A stretch of DNA of 64,000 nt from Paramecium sonneborni (taxonomy: Eukaryota > Ciliophora > Oligohymenophorea > Peniculida > Parameciidae): positions 206,432 to 270,431 of the forward strand of contig CAJJDN010000030.1 in the NCBI GenBank assembly GCA_905182985.1, read 5' to 3'. Made by a program: the position numbers and the translations under genes. Shown here piece by piece: positions 13,901-26,362 of the stretch; within the stretch, counting starts at the first letter, position 1, and each line of letters opens with the position of its first letter. Below the pieces are notes generated by a model. That model worked only from the letters and a program-made list of their open reading frames with translations. It was not told the origin of the DNA and searched no databases.

Positions 13901-16900
13901 TTAATTATCTTTATTTTAAGTCTTAGTTTTTCAGTTCTTCTATTTAGGTCTTTTATGAATCGTTTTATTATTACGAAATCTAATCTTTTTCAGTTAATAA
14001 ATCTCTTTCTCTTAAAATACTATCCCTTTCATCTAATAATTACTATTATTAATTTTATAATTAAATAATTGCTAATTATGATGCCTCTTCTTACTAAAAA
14101 TACTCTTATTACTTTTTTAGTAATTATTACAAGGCTAATTGTGCTTATTCTTAAGTCAATTATTTGATAGCTTCTTCATCTATTTATGTTTATGCAACAA
14201 CAGGTCTCTCATTAAAAAGCATTTAATATTTATTTTTCCATAAATTAACTTCTTCCTCAGCATAATTTAATTTTAACTAGACTTCCTACAGTTTTCCAAT
14301 TGTTTATGGTAAATTTTATTCTATTTAATTCTATAAATGTTATATTTCTTCTTCTTGTTAATGTATTAACTTAGTTTTTTATAAAATCTCTTCTTTTTAA
14401 CCATTTGGTGTTAATGCTGATGACTAAATTTCAAGTAATTCTTAATATTACTCTTTTTATTTTTCAAGTTGTTATAAAAGTATATTTACTTAAGTTTAAA
14501 GGTCTTGTAATTTATTATCAGTATTTTTTGAATTTTATTCATCATACAAATCCATTAATTATTGATTTTTTTCAAGAATTTAACTTTATAAGATTATTTA
14601 TGATTATTGTAATTAATCAATTTNNNNNNNNNNNNNNNNNNNNNNNNNNNNNNNNNNNNNNNNNNNNNNNNNNNNNNNNNNNNNNNNNNNNNNNNNNNNN
14701 NNNNNNNNNNNNNNNNNNNNNNNNNNNNNNNNNNNNNNNNNNNNNNNNNNNNNNNNNNNNNNNNNNNNNNNNNNNNNNNNNNNNNNNNNNNNNNNNNNNN
14801 NNNNNNNNNNNNNNNNNNNNNNNNNNNNNNNNNNNNNNNNNNNNNNNNNNNNNNNNNNNNNNNNNNNNNNNNNNNNNNNNNNNNNNNNNNNNNNNNNNNN
14901 NNNNNNNNNNNNNNNNNNNNNNNNNNNNNNNNNNNNNNNNNNNNNNNNNNNNNNNNNNNNNNNNNNNNNNNNNNNNNNNNNNNNNNNNNNNNNNNNNNNN
15001 NNNNNNNNNNNNNNNNNNNNNNNNNNNNNNNNNNNNNNNNNNNNNNNNNNNNNNNNNNNNNNNNNNNNNNNNNNNNNNNNNNNNNNNNNNNNNNNNNNNN
15101 NNNNNNNNNNNNNNNNNNNNNNNNNNNNNNNNNNNNNNNNNNNNNNNNNNNNNNNNNNNNNNNNNNNNNNNNNNNNNNNNNNNNNNNNNNNNNNNNNNNN
15201 NNNNNNNNNNNNNNNNNNNNNNNNNNNNNNNNNNNNNNNNNNNNNNNNNNNNNNNNNNNNNNNNNNNNNNNNNNNNNNNNNNATTCGTCTAATTAAGTCT
15301 ACAATAATTCATTTTATTTCTTAAGATCTTAAATTACTTCTGTTTAATTTCCTTCATCTTTTTAAATATTCAAAGGAACTACTTATTTTTAACTTGGAAA
15401 TTATATTGGAATATCTTCCCCATGTTTATTTGCTAATTTTTAATATTCAATCTTCCAAAACACTCCATTTTCTTATTCTAATTCATTTTTTAAATCTATA
15501 ATTAATTATCTTTATTTTAAGTCTTAGTTTTTCAGTTCTTCTATTTAGGTCTTTTATGAATCGTTTTATTATTACGAAATCTAATCTTTTTCAGTTAATA
15601 AATCTCTTTCTCTTAAAATACTATCCCTTTCATCTAATAATTACTATTATTAATTTTATAATTAAATAATTGCTAATTATGATGCCTCTTCTTACTAAAA
15701 ATACTCTTATTACTTTTTTAGTAATTATTACAAGGCTAATTGTGCTTATTCTTAAGTCAATTATTTGATAGCTTCTTCATCTATTTATGTTTATGCAACA
15801 ACAGGTCTCTCATTAAAAAGCATTTAATATTTATTTTTCCATAAATTAACTTCTTCCTCAGCATAATTTAATTTTAACTAGACTTCCTACAGTTTTCCAA
15901 TTGTTTATGGTAAATTTTATTCTATTTAATTCTATAAATGTTATATTTCTTCTTCTTGTTAATGTATTAACTTAGTTTTTTATAAAATCTCTTCTTTTTA
16001 ACCATTTGGTGTTAATGCTGATGACTAAATTTCAAGTAATTCTTAATATTACTCTTTTTATTTTTCAAGTTGTTATAAAAGTATATTTACTTAAGTTTAA
16101 AGGTCTTGTAATTTATTATCAGTATTTTTTGAATTTTATTCATCATACAAATCCATTAATTATTGATTTTTTTCAAGAATTTAACTTTATAAGATTATTT
16201 ATGATTATTGTAATTAATCAATTTGATTTTCTAAAACTCTTAATTTTTACTACAGCTATTGCTTTTCTGATATTAATGACACAATTTATTTTCCTTCAGG
16301 ACCAGTTCCGATAATTTTTTCAAAATTCTTTAAATCTTCTTTTCTTTCTGCCTCGATATCTAGAATTTATTTTTTTAACTGTTAATTTTCTTATTATAAT
16401 TAGCTTAATTAAAGAACTTAAGTAGGATCAAACTATTAATGGCTATCTGCTTTTTGTGGCAATGAACCTGAAAATAATTAATTCAATGTATTTTGTGCAT
16501 TTAATAGTTCAGTTTATAATTATAGTTTGCTTGATTTTAATTGCTCATTTTCTTAAATAGCCTACTGATAATCATTACCCTATTATTTTAAAATTTCTAA
16601 TTAAGATTATAAAGAATTAATAATTTCATTAGAATTCCTCTCATCATCTTATTAAATTTATCCATGTTATGGATGCATTTTTGAACGATCTTGTACTTCT
16701 TATTAAGCATATAATTTTTGATATTCTAGCTTCCAAAAGTCTCCATTAAATTCAGCTAATTCATTTTTTAATTTCAAAATTTCTTCATCTTTTGACTGAT
16801 TTAATTATCTTTACTCATTTAATTCATTTTTATTGTCATTAAATTATTGTTCAGTTAATTTCAATTACTATTCTAGTAAGTTAATCTGTCTACTTAAATC

Positions 16901-19900
16901 AGAAATTTCTTCTGACATTTATGTTTGACGAGCTTCATATTATTTTTAATCCTCGTTTAATAATTTTATTTATTCTTCTTAATTTTTATTCTTAACTTAA
17001 ATATCAGACAAATTTTGGTTTTCTTCATGTTATCGTTACTCTGGTAAATCTGTAGATTTTTTATTTAATAAATTTTAATATCTTTCATTCAAAAGTAGTG
17101 CTTCATCTTATGAATCTTTGTATTTTTATTAATACTCTTGTAGCTGTCCTTACAATTTTGGAATAGAACTTTCAATTTCCTATTATTTTTCTAAAAGCAG
17201 TTATTCTAATTCGTGGATTTATTTAGAATTTTAAAGTAGCTTTTCTTTTTAACCATTTGGAGTTAAATTTTATGATTAAATTTCTAAGAGTTCTTAATAT
17301 TACTCTTTAATTTTATTCAATTAAGCTTTTAATTATTCTATTTCTTTTTACTTTTCTTATAAAATGAGTTTTTATTCATCCTGAGGCAAAGTTTAATTTA
17401 ATTCAATTAGTTATTTATTTTTATCAACTAACTATTCTTATAAATATATAGACTCTTGCTAAGCTTTATCCAGCTAGTTTTATAATTATCTAATTTCTGA
17501 TTAAAATTCTTGCTTTTAGCTATATAAGTCTATAATCTATTGCTAATTAACTCCTTTACCAATCATATCCTAAAATTATTTTAAATCTTCTCTCTTTTCG
17601 TTCTCTATTTAAGTAATTTAATTTTTAAGTTGTTAATTTTCTTGAGTTAGTTAACTAATTTTAAGGTTTTTTTCAGGATCAGTTTAAAAGTTGAAATTTT
17701 GATTTTCAATAGGTTCTGATTTAATTTGAAAATCTTGAAATTTATTGATTTAACTTTATTTTTAAAGCAATTAATTCTATAGTTCTAGTTTCTCTTTTCT
17801 TAAATTTTCATTTTCTTATCTAAAATTAGATTATAAATTAATTTCTCTTTGATTTTACTGCTTTTCAAAATTTAATTAATTTATTAAGTCTTTCAAAGCG
17901 TCAATATTTTCTGCTGAATTTGATTCCTAATCTTTTTTTTTTTATATATCCTCTTATTCTATTTGCTATTGGTTTATTCTTTGAGTTTCTACATTTTAAT
18001 TATTTCCTCTTTAGTCATTTTGATTTTCTTTCATATTTTAAATTTCTTATTTGAGATTTTCTTCTTTTTTTTTATATTCAGTTATCTAATTTTATTAATC
18101 TTTAACTTATTCTTATAAAATATTTTGCAATTATTCAGCTAAATTTTTTTCTCTTTACAAACTATCTATTTCATCTTTTGCTTATTGGAATTTTTACAAT
18201 TCTGATGTAATTTATTTTTTATCTTATTCTAAATTCTACAATGTCTCTTGAAGTTCTTGATTTTATTTTTTTAATTATTGGGCTTCGATTTAAGATATTT
18301 AGGATTGATCCTCCAATTATTAGTTTTCTGGTTATTTTTTAGCAAGTAAATCTTAATACCTTTTTGATGAAATTTGAGCATCGTTTTAAGCAGTTTATAA
18401 TTCTTATAAGGCTTATGCTAATTACCCTTATAATTGAGGTACCTCTTTTTCTAATTCCTACTAAAGATTCATTATCTAATTTTAATAATCATGAATTGTA
18501 GATTACTACTATAAAACCTTCTCTTTTAATCCATTTGGAGTTGCATTTTATTATGCAGTTTCTAATAACTCCAAATATTATTATTTTGCTTATTATAACT
18601 AATTTTATAATTAATTTATTAAATCAGTTTATTCTTCATTCAATTAAATATTTGTTTATAATTAATTTTAAGCATCTTAAAATTATGGCTCTTTTGTTTT
18701 TTTTAATAATTCCCCTTATAATACTATGTATTTTTATTAAAGCTGGTCAATTTAATTTTATTAATCTCTAACTTATTTCTATAAATCCTACCTATCTGTC
18801 ATTAAAGCTAAAACTTATTATTCTTAAACACCATTACCAATCATATCTTTAAATTCTTTCAAGTCATTTTGTCTTTATTATTCAACTGCTTATATTTAAG
18901 TTTTCAATTTTTAATTATTTTATTCTAACTAACTTATTTTTAACATTTTTTCAGAATCCACCTAAATACCCTGTTAACTAATTGGGTTTTAAATTTGATT
19001 TTTTTATTAAGAAGTCATATTATTTAATTCTTCTTAAATCTCAATAATTTTTTCTTATAATTCTAAATTTCTACTTTTCAAAATATCAATTTACTCTTAT
19101 TATTGATCTTACTTTTTATTTTTTTCAACTAAAATAGGATCGCATAATTGAATTTTAAGGCTCTCAACTGATTATGGCTATTCAGGTAAATTTTGTTCTA
19201 ACTTTTATAATTAATTTTTTAATTTTTGTTTCTCTTCATTATTTACTTATAACTGTTTTATTAAATCTTAGATCTATTTTTCTAACTCTTTATTCTACAG
19301 ATCCAAATAATTTTATTATATTTCTAAATTCTGGTTATTTTTCTCTAATTGTGATTATTTTTCAATTTATTTTATTGCTTGATCATGTAATTTCTCTTAC
19401 TCATAATCAACTTATTGTTACAGTTTTTGAATTTCTTGTTTCAGTAGAACAATTTCAGAAAACAATTCTTGATTCTTTTTAATCTCTTTCAATAATTTTT
19501 ATTCAATGCTTTCAGGAGACAAGTTTTAATTATTTTTATCAATTTCATCTTCAAATTTTGACTTCCAATACTAAATTTATTCTAGATATCCCTATTTTTC
19601 TTATTCTAATTAAACTAATCTGTCTTAATTGTCTCTAAACTGACTTAATGCATTTTAAAATTCTTCTTTTGATTATTACGGAAACAATTCAGAAATTCCT
19701 TGTCTTTATTAAGTTTAGATTGAATCTTAAACATTAGGATGTAAGATAGAAACTCTTTGAGGAACACTTAAATTTGTATTATATGTATGATGTCTAGTTG
19801 GAGATATTCTAATAGGACTTATGTATTTTATCGGAGTCAAAACTCGAATGCTGCCATTAGATCTCTCTACAGAGTATCGAACAGGGGAACTTCTTAATTT

Positions 19901-20955
19901 AGTATTATTTCCAATTAATTTCAAATCTTCGTTCTTTAGTCTAACTAATGAATTCAATAAAGAAATTTATTTAATTATTGTGGGCACATTATGTGGATCG
20001 AATTAAAGATGCTCAATATGTGTCATAATTTTTGAAAATACTTCTTCAGAAGATAATGATGGAGATTATGATCTTGCTTGTAAAGGACTTTAATTATTTA
20101 AGATTCTTCTCACTGCTTTTGGTGTTTCATATTTTTTTAGTGCTTCAATATCCTGATTTAATGATGTCAAATAAATTTAGATTTACTACATTTCTACTTC
20201 ATAATCATCTTAATCCTTATCCAATTTTATTAAAAGTTTATTGTGGGAGTTTATGAGTTCTGCCAACATAGTTAAAGCATTAGCATATTTATTTTAAATC
20301 AAGTTACCATTTCTATACTATGAAATTCCATTTTAAAGATTGCTTAAAGCATTTTATAAATTTTCTGGTAATTGTTCATTCTTTGAAAAAGAAGGTTAAT
20401 CCAACTTTTTTATTGAAGAAACTTCCTATTTGTTTTCTATTTAATTAAGGCTTAGCAAATATGATAATTTAGACTCAAGTAATTTATTTTCTTCTTATAA
20501 TTTTTTTATTTCTTCAAATTTGTTTTATTGATCCTAATTTAACAATCTTCAATACTTTATTTAAGTTTTCCTATTGACTGGCCTATCTTAAATAAGAATT
20601 CAATTTCTCTCTTGCTATTTTTTCCTTTTGTTGTAATTCATTTATTTCTTATTTCTAGCTTTATATCTCAAGAAGTAATATTTATTCCCTTTCTTGATGT
20701 TATTATCTTTATTAAATCATAATTTTACATATTATTTTTCATAGCGTTTCTTTTTCTGTCTAATTCAAGTAATACACAATTTAATCTTTATATTTCGAAT
20801 CCCATTAAGACTTTTTCCATTTTCATGCTAATTAAACTATCTGAAAGTGCTTGTTATTAAGATAATTAAGGAACAACTTAAATGATCGGTGAAACAGCTC
20901 TCTATGGAGAACGCATTTAAAATGGTTATGGATTTTAGTTTGATCTTCCTCTCAT
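7966..20955 (-). CDS. Giant coiled-coil protein A (assembly contains redundant copies and gaps)
   Basis: Very long minus-strand gene from ATG ending at 20955 to TGA at 7966-7968. The N-terminus is MRGRSNQNPQPFQMRSPQ followed by KMEKVLMGFEIQRLN; further in is a Ser-Pro rich stretch (YISPIRISPTRHH). The rest is rich in Gln, Glu, Lys and Leu with heptad-like spacing, typical of rod-forming coiled coils. The C-terminus ends QQSQFISPQQENRD...VIEKLQQDDIQIE. Both termini match gene B (28677-43513), so the two are paralogues. One intron was resolved, 10064-10087 (24 nt). A 1,945 bp segment appears three times around undetermined bases (12678; 14624-15282). The first repeat period is not a multiple of three, so I think the true gene is about 9.4 kb (roughly 3,100 aa). 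A cortical or basal-body scaffold role is a guess from composition. Confidence 0.75.
10733..16224. repeat. Same 1.9 kb sequence assembled three times (probable artefact)
   Basis: Segment 10733-12677 recurs at 12679-14623 (offset 1,946, after one undetermined base) and, in part, at 15283-16224 (corresponding to 11736-12677). The copies look identical over the stretches compared. Copies one and two end at the same base and only copy three continues into unique sequence, as expected for overlapping contigs placed end to end. It lies inside giant gene A. Confidence 0.85.
14624..15282. other. Assembly gap, 659 N
   Basis: Run of 659 undetermined bases between the second and third copies of the repeated 1.9 kb segment. 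It interrupts coiled-coil gene A, so no biology should be read from the gap size. Confidence 0.99.
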
Positions 20956-21137
20956 TTCAAATTTCAAATTTATTTATTATTAATATCTGATCGTTATAGT
21001 TTCCAGCTAAACAAAAACCTAGAAATACAACAAATACTGAATAAATAAAACATATCTTCAGGCTAAGATTCTGTATAGTTATATGAAGGATTTATGTTTA
21101 AACATACAATAATAATAAAACTTAAACTCATTTTCAT

Positions 21138-22597
21138 TCAACTTGCTGGTAGCGGGGCTTTTGAATCTAAAGTAACTTAAACCTCTCCATAAAACATACA
21201 CAATGCTGGGTAGAACGTACCTGTCAAATTATTAAATGCTTCTCCGCATTTTACTCCATTTCGATAAAATGATAAAGTTCCAATACCACTTCTGAATTCT
21301 AGTAAAACACCTATTGTATCATTCTATACAGCTGAGTATCCATAATCTGATATTTAACCATCAGCTCCGAATTTTCTTGCACATAAACAAATATAACCAT
21401 AAAAATGTCCAGTTGTAGTCGGCTAAGTATATAAGTCTATTTCTTTTCTGATTAATTATTAATAATATTTTACCTAGCAATCCCTATAAAAATATCTTCC
21501 TCATCAACATACTTTTCTATCTTAATTTCCCAATAATGTCTTCCTGAATTCAATGCTAGTGTTCCAAGAACAGTTTAATAATCTGATTGTCCTTTTTTAT
21601 TAGCTGTCAAATTGTTATTTGACAATACCACACTTTTCCCTTTTTTTATTGGATCCCATGTGAAAGTCATTTCTGCTAAAAATAAAAGTTATGAAAAATC
21701 TTTTAAACCTACTTCTGATAGTTTAGTTTATGTATCCTTTAATTCTTTTAATTAAATCATCGGATGAATAAGTTTAATATTATGAAACATTTTTTAATTT
21801 TATCCAATCCCATCAATAATAAATGATCTTAATTATTCTACTGTATAAGTAACTGGAACAATTGCTAAATAGTAATACCTTTAACCAAAAAATGACTTCA
21901 CCAATAAAAATATTACATTACTGATATTTTTCACCATTGTTGTAATCTTGCCTAATTAAAAATCAACTGTAACAAGTCTTTCATCGTTAGAATAAGGGTA
22001 TTTATATTTAATTTCTAATTTTTTAGCCAAAACTAAAGACTCTCTTAAATCACAAGTTAATCTCTTCAAAATTGGGGCTTTTTTATTTTATGGTTAATTT
22101 TCAACAGAGCTTTATTATTAAAAAGGAAGAGAGTTCGAAAAAGGTAAAGGATCTTCTGCCATTGAAATTTATTTTTCTAGAGAAGGTTATTAAGAAGATT
22201 ATCGGCTGGGGTTTTAAGGAGGTGGTAAGTTAGGTTGACTCTCAGCAACTTCTTTTTAGTTAGCTATAATTTTAGAGGGTTGAGCCTAAGGTTGATTTTA
22301 CTTTTCTTATTGAACATCTTATTGTTTCTCTATTTATTTCTCAATCTATTTTTCGTTTTTTTTCTCTAACAATTCATCTGGTTTTGGAGCATTTTCATTT
22401 GCTTAATCCTTTATTTCTGGAGGAGCAGGTGAACTTGGACAAGAAACAATTGGTTTCTCTGCTGATTGCTAATGGTTTAATTATGTTTCATCCTCAGCAA
22501 TTAATTATTCTGGAACAGGTCCATCAGGTAGTTTTATGACGAATCCAAATCCTGCAATTGTATTTACAATCATTTTCTCTGTTATTTCGAAAGACAT
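21138..22597 (-). CDS. SPRY (B30.2-like) domain protein, 477 aa
   Basis: ATG at 22595-22597, TGA at 21138-21140, one 26-nt intron (21448-21473, GTA...CAG); 478 codons after splicing. Residues 1-170 are low-complexity, rich in Pro, Gln, Glu and Ser. A middle region of about 130 residues has no clear family. The C-terminal 160 residues form a SPRY domain: TFTWDP, VLGTLALNSGRHYWEIKI, DEEDIFIGIA, then YGYICLCARKFG and DTIGVLLEFRSGIGTLSFYR with FYPALCMFYGEVQVTL at the end. SPRY domains are protein-binding modules, so this is probably an adaptor with a disordered arm. The intron sits within the domain after GIA, and the join restores the expected loop. It lies 182 bp downstream of the start of gene A on the same strand. 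Confidence 0.88.
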
Positions 22598-23187
22598 TTA
22601 TGATAAATATTATTATATCAATACATAATGTAAATATAAATTCTCACTCAAATTCAACAATCAAAAATAATGATTATATTTAATTAGATTGATTATATGT
22701 ATTATTTAAAATGCTTATCATTAATTTAAGTAACTATTTTACTATTTTTAAACTCTTTCATTCTCTTAAATATCGATTATACTTTAAAACCCTCAATAAA
22801 AAATAATCATTTTCATTGCAGAGGCAAAGTTAGTACTTTATGAAGGTATATTTTAAAGTTTTACTGAAAACACTTTCAAGATATTCTAATTTTACAAAAA
22901 TTATAATTTAGAAGTTTAATTTTTTAATTCTTCAACTTCAATTATTTTTCTATTCCTTCTTTAATTACATTTACATGATTAAATAAAATAAAACAGTTGA
23001 TTATTTTAAGAATAATTTATAATTTATTAATGAATTTCATCGCTAAAACCATAGATATTAAGTGAATAATAATTAGTTTAGGATAATGTATTTTTAAGAA
23101 GAAGATATATTTAAGATGCTTTGAATATGAAGAATTTATTTACGATAGAAATTTTAATATTTTATATAAAATATCTACAAAATAAAA
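22598..23187. other. Intergenic, no feature seen
   Basis: 590 bp of AT-rich sequence between the SPRY gene start and the chromo shadow gene end. It should hold the SPRY promoter. No frame, RNA or repeat recognised. Confidence 0.5.
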
Positions 23188-23498
23188 TCAATTAAATTAT
23201 ATTATTTCTTCTAAGTAATTAATCATAAATTAAGGGAATTTTTCTTCCAACACTAAATCTGGAATAAGTCTAAATAATTTTTAAGCCTATACTTATTCTT
23301 TCCGTCACAATCTTCAACTAAATATATGAAAGATTTGTTTTTTTCAAAACAATCGATAATCTTTTTAGGAGCTCTAATTTTACCAAATTTACTGTTTGCT
23401 GAATTTTCTAATTCTTACCAATATGATTTTTCATCTCTTTTATCAATCTTTTTGGATTTTCTGCACAAACTTTAAGTATCAAATTAGCGCTTATTCAT
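23188..23498 (-). CDS. Solo chromo shadow-domain protein (HP1-related), 95 aa
   Basis: ATG at 23496-23498, one 23-nt intron (23270-23292), TGA at 23188-23190; 96 codons. After a basic N-terminal arm (CRKSKKIDKRDEK), residues about 40-95 resemble a chromo shadow domain. KIIDCFEKNKSFIYLVED forms the beta strands; after the splice, LIPDLVLEEKFPQFMINYLE gives the usual conserved loop (Ile-Pro, then Phe-Pro-Gln) and the C-terminal dimerisation helix. There is no upstream chromodomain, so it could not read histone methylation by itself; it might dimerise with a full HP1-like protein or with itself. The splice is decisive, because without it the frame loses the motif. Family identity is an inference from a short domain. 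Confidence 0.7.
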
Positions 23499-23812
23499 AA
23501 ATAATTAATATTAGAAAAAAAATTATTTTGCGCTTTAATCGATAATCATTATTAAAGAGAAAATTTTGATATTTGTTTAATTTATTTATTTTATTAAATT
23601 AGGTAATCAATATGATAAAGCCTTCCTTCCCAATCTCTTATTTTCAATCTTATCTAAGAAAAAAATAAATATATTAGTTAATATAATGTTATTTTTTCTG
23701 ATTTAAAAAAATTAATCATCATAAAGCTTTGACTATATATACTAATTTAAAAGTACTCATAATATAAGAATCACCTAATTATTAATAAATTATTAATCTA
23801 TACATTAACATT

Positions 23813-23884
23813 TCCGGTATAGTCTAGTGGTTAGGATATCAGGTTTTCACCCTGGGGACCCGGGTTCAATCCCCGGTATCGGAA
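23813..23884 (+). tRNA. tRNA-Glu (anticodon UUC)
   Basis: Cloverleaf read by eye: acceptor TCCGGTA pairs with TATCGGA (one G-T wobble), the D-arm region is GTCTAGTGGTTAGGATAT, the anticodon loop TTTTCAC carries TTC, and the T-arm is CCCGGGTTCAATCCCCGG. A discriminator A follows. No intron. Internal A and B boxes (TAGTCTAGTGG, GGTTCAATCCC) are intact. Confidence 0.95.
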
Positions 23885-23887
23885 AAA

Positions 23888-23895
23888 TTTTTTTT
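23888..23895 (+). terminator. RNA polymerase III terminator of the tRNA
   Basis: A run of eight T residues begins four bases after the tRNA discriminator base, the usual pol III stop signal. The importin gene's stop codon lies only 10 bp further on, on the opposite strand. Confidence 0.8.
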
Positions 23896-23904
23896 ATAAT
23901 TTAT

Positions 23905-25302
23905 TCATTATAAAATAATTTAAAAATCATCATTCAATATTCTTTGTACCAATGTTTCAAGTTCAGGGAATTGAATTAATGACTCAAGTTTGGTTTTCAC
24001 ACTATTGGGGCAATTTTAGCTTAAAACACTTGGGTCTTACAAAATTAGATTTACATAAAATTTGTATTCTTCAATTTAATGGCAATTAAGCTTATTTCAA
24101 ATATATAAAATACAAAATATTAATTAATGATTCCAACAAAATGATGGTTCGAATAATCAGATGAATTCTCTTTTACAATTGTACATATTAAATAAAATGC
24201 CTCTTTTGATTCTTTATTTAATTTTGTTTGTAGTGTAAAATATATTTCATCTAGTAACTATTAATTTTGTAGGACATCGGTTAAAATAATTTTGTATGTT
24301 GAAATGATATTTGCTAAAAATTAATAAAACAAAGCCCTGTCAAAGCTCTTCCATTTTTAATATATCAAACTTGCTTATTGAAAAGTAATTATTTCAGTAG
24401 TAATCGATTTTTAGTGATTAGATACGTATTTAAAAAAATCAATTATTTAATTTGGAAATTCATCAATAAGCTAAACTAACCTTTCTGTTATATTTAATTT
24501 TTTAATTTATCCTATAAATAATTCAAGGGTTTTCTTGTTTTCTCTTGCTGATTATTAAAAAACTTTTATTATTAATTTTACAACAATCTAAATCAGTTCT
24601 TTAATTCTATTATTATGTAAAATAGATGAACAAATTAACAATGCATTATTTATATCAAAAGTTAAATTCAATTTAGAATATAAGGCAAGCAAACATTCTT
24701 TAGCTTATAAGCTAAAATTTTAAAATTTATTTAAAAGGACAATTTATTCAATAGACTCTGTTATTAATTTTTTATCATATGCTTAAAATTCAATTTTAGA
24801 AAGTATTAGATTATAAAATATACAATCTAAGTAATCTATGATATATAGTATATCTGAATTTTCAGTAATCATATTGCAAAAATTAACATATAATGATACC
24901 AAATATGATAAAAAATTATATTAGATACTCTATTTTATTAAATCTTCATTTGCGTTGGCAGTAAACGAATTAAAAAAATAAAGTGATTCCACTAAAAGTA
25001 ACCTATTATTTTCTGATTAATTTTAAGAAATTTTTACTCAATAAATCTTCAACATAGTTGATGTTGACATCCGAAATAAATATTGAGGATATAATTCTTT
25101 AAGGAATATTTTATTTTAGTGCCAAGACTGCTGATTCCTCATTCTCTATGTTAGTATATTATAAAATTTAAATTAGAGAATCTGAAGCAATACAAGAAGA
25201 AGACATTCTTTTCCTTGAAAATAATTGCTCATTTCTTTGATTTCTAATCTCATTTCTGAACTCTTCTCTCTTCTACAATATTATTTATTACTCTTATTTC
25301 AT
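23905..25302 (-). CDS. Importin-alpha-like nuclear import adaptor, 449 aa, divergent
   Basis: ATG 25300-25302 to TGA 23905-23907 with introns 25013-25037 (25 nt, CAG) and 24091-24113 (23 nt, AAG); 450 codons. The N-terminus has a basic importin-beta-binding type segment, KREEFRNEIRNQRNEQ followed by SRKRM, at residues 11-35. It is followed by ALKQNIPQRIISSIF and helical repeats compatible with armadillo units (LLVESLYFFNSFTANANED, IYQKWKSFDRALF). The C-terminus is acidic/helical (FPELETLVQRILNDDF). In the family, the armadillo groove binds nuclear localisation signals and the basic arm binds importin beta. The Trp-Asn ladder of canonical members is not obvious, so this is a divergent member or a relative that keeps only the architecture. 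Its start lies 15 bp from that of eIF3f. Confidence 0.7.
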
Positions 25303-25317
25303 AAAATAATTTAATTT
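25303..25317. promoter_or_regulatory. 15-bp spacer between two divergent start codons
   Basis: Only 15 A/T bases separate the ATG of the importin-like gene (minus) from that of eIF3f (plus). Each gene's 5' UTR and promoter must overlap the other's coding sequence, unless the importin translation start is further inside (the next Met lies after SRKR). Confidence 0.6.
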
Positions 25318-26265
25318 ATGGCATAAGAAACAGTTGATTTGTGTTGCAATATAAACTTTGAAATCGACATACACCCACTTGTCATAATCTAAATATTAGA
25401 CTTACATTACAGAAAATTCGGTGCTTCAAGATAGGAAGAGACTATAGTAGGTGGTGCATTATTAGGAACAGTTTACACTAATAAGGTTCATATCACAGAA
25501 TGTTTTGCCCTATTGGTTGACCCAGGTGATGAAAAAAATGTATTTTCTGATCAATCTTTTAGGAGTATACATTTGATTTTGGCGATGCTAAAGATTTATA
25601 TCTAAGCCATATATAAGCTAATCCACAAGAAGTTTTACTAGGTGGATTTGTTACGACGAAAAATTTATAATTAGATATAGGTGTTGCTTATCTTTCAACT
25701 GAGTTTAGTAAAAAGGAGAATGGATTTAATGCTACTGCAGTATTAGGTTAGCCAATAATACTCAAAATTAATCCAACATTAAATTTAAACAAAATCGAAA
25801 TGAAAGTATCTATTCTAAATATTCAGGCATTTAAACTTAATCAATCCTTAAAGCATTATGCAGCAGTGGCATCATTTAACACTATGCCTATAAAAATTTC
25901 ATTTTCAGATGAAAATTTATAATAAGTTTGGCCATTCTTAGCTCCTAATTTACAATAGAAAGATTTTAAAATAGTAAATACAGCTAATCCATCTTTGCTA
26001 GTCTCAGAAAATATAAAGAATATAGAAAAAATACTTTCATATTTGGAAAAAGTTATTGTAAGAAAATTTATCATCATAGGCTGGTAATGAAGTAGGAGAT
26101 TAGGATTTTGGAAGAAAACTCTTATCTACTTTGAATCAAATAGATTTAATTCGAAATGAGTCAGAAGTTTTATTAAGCCAAGTTGAAGAAGCATAATTAT
26201 TTTAATATATTGCAAACTTTGCTTAAGGATAAGCCTTTATTAATGAAAAAATGTAAAAGATGTGA
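25318..26265 (+). CDS. Translation initiation factor eIF3 subunit f (MPN domain), 300 aa
   Basis: ATG 25318, introns 25540-25562 (23 nt) and 26058-26079 (22 nt), TGA 26263-26265; 301 codons. The MPN fold is recognised from FEIDIHPLVIIQILDLHYRK, GGALLGTVYTNKVHITECF, and PQEVLLGGFVTT. The JAMM metal motif is absent, as in eIF3f, where the domain is structural within the eIF3 complex that prepares the 40S ribosome. The C-terminal helical part (IEKILSYLEKVIAGN, QYIANFAQGQAFINEKM) matches the tail that packs in the eIF3/lid-type helical bundle. Length is typical. The second intron joins KVI to AGNEVGDQ. A truncated duplicate of this gene's 3' part lies at 26928-27581. Confidence 0.9.
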
Positions 26266-26362
26266 TTGGATATTTTTATAATAATATATAAATAGTAAAA
26301 GCGACTAAATTAGATTCTTATTTCGTCTTACAATATACTATTTAAACTCATATTAATCTATG

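Noticed and set aside
25856..26077. Minus-strand ORF of 73 aa, present twice
   Set aside because: It is the antisense shadow of eIF3f coding sequence, duplicated with it.
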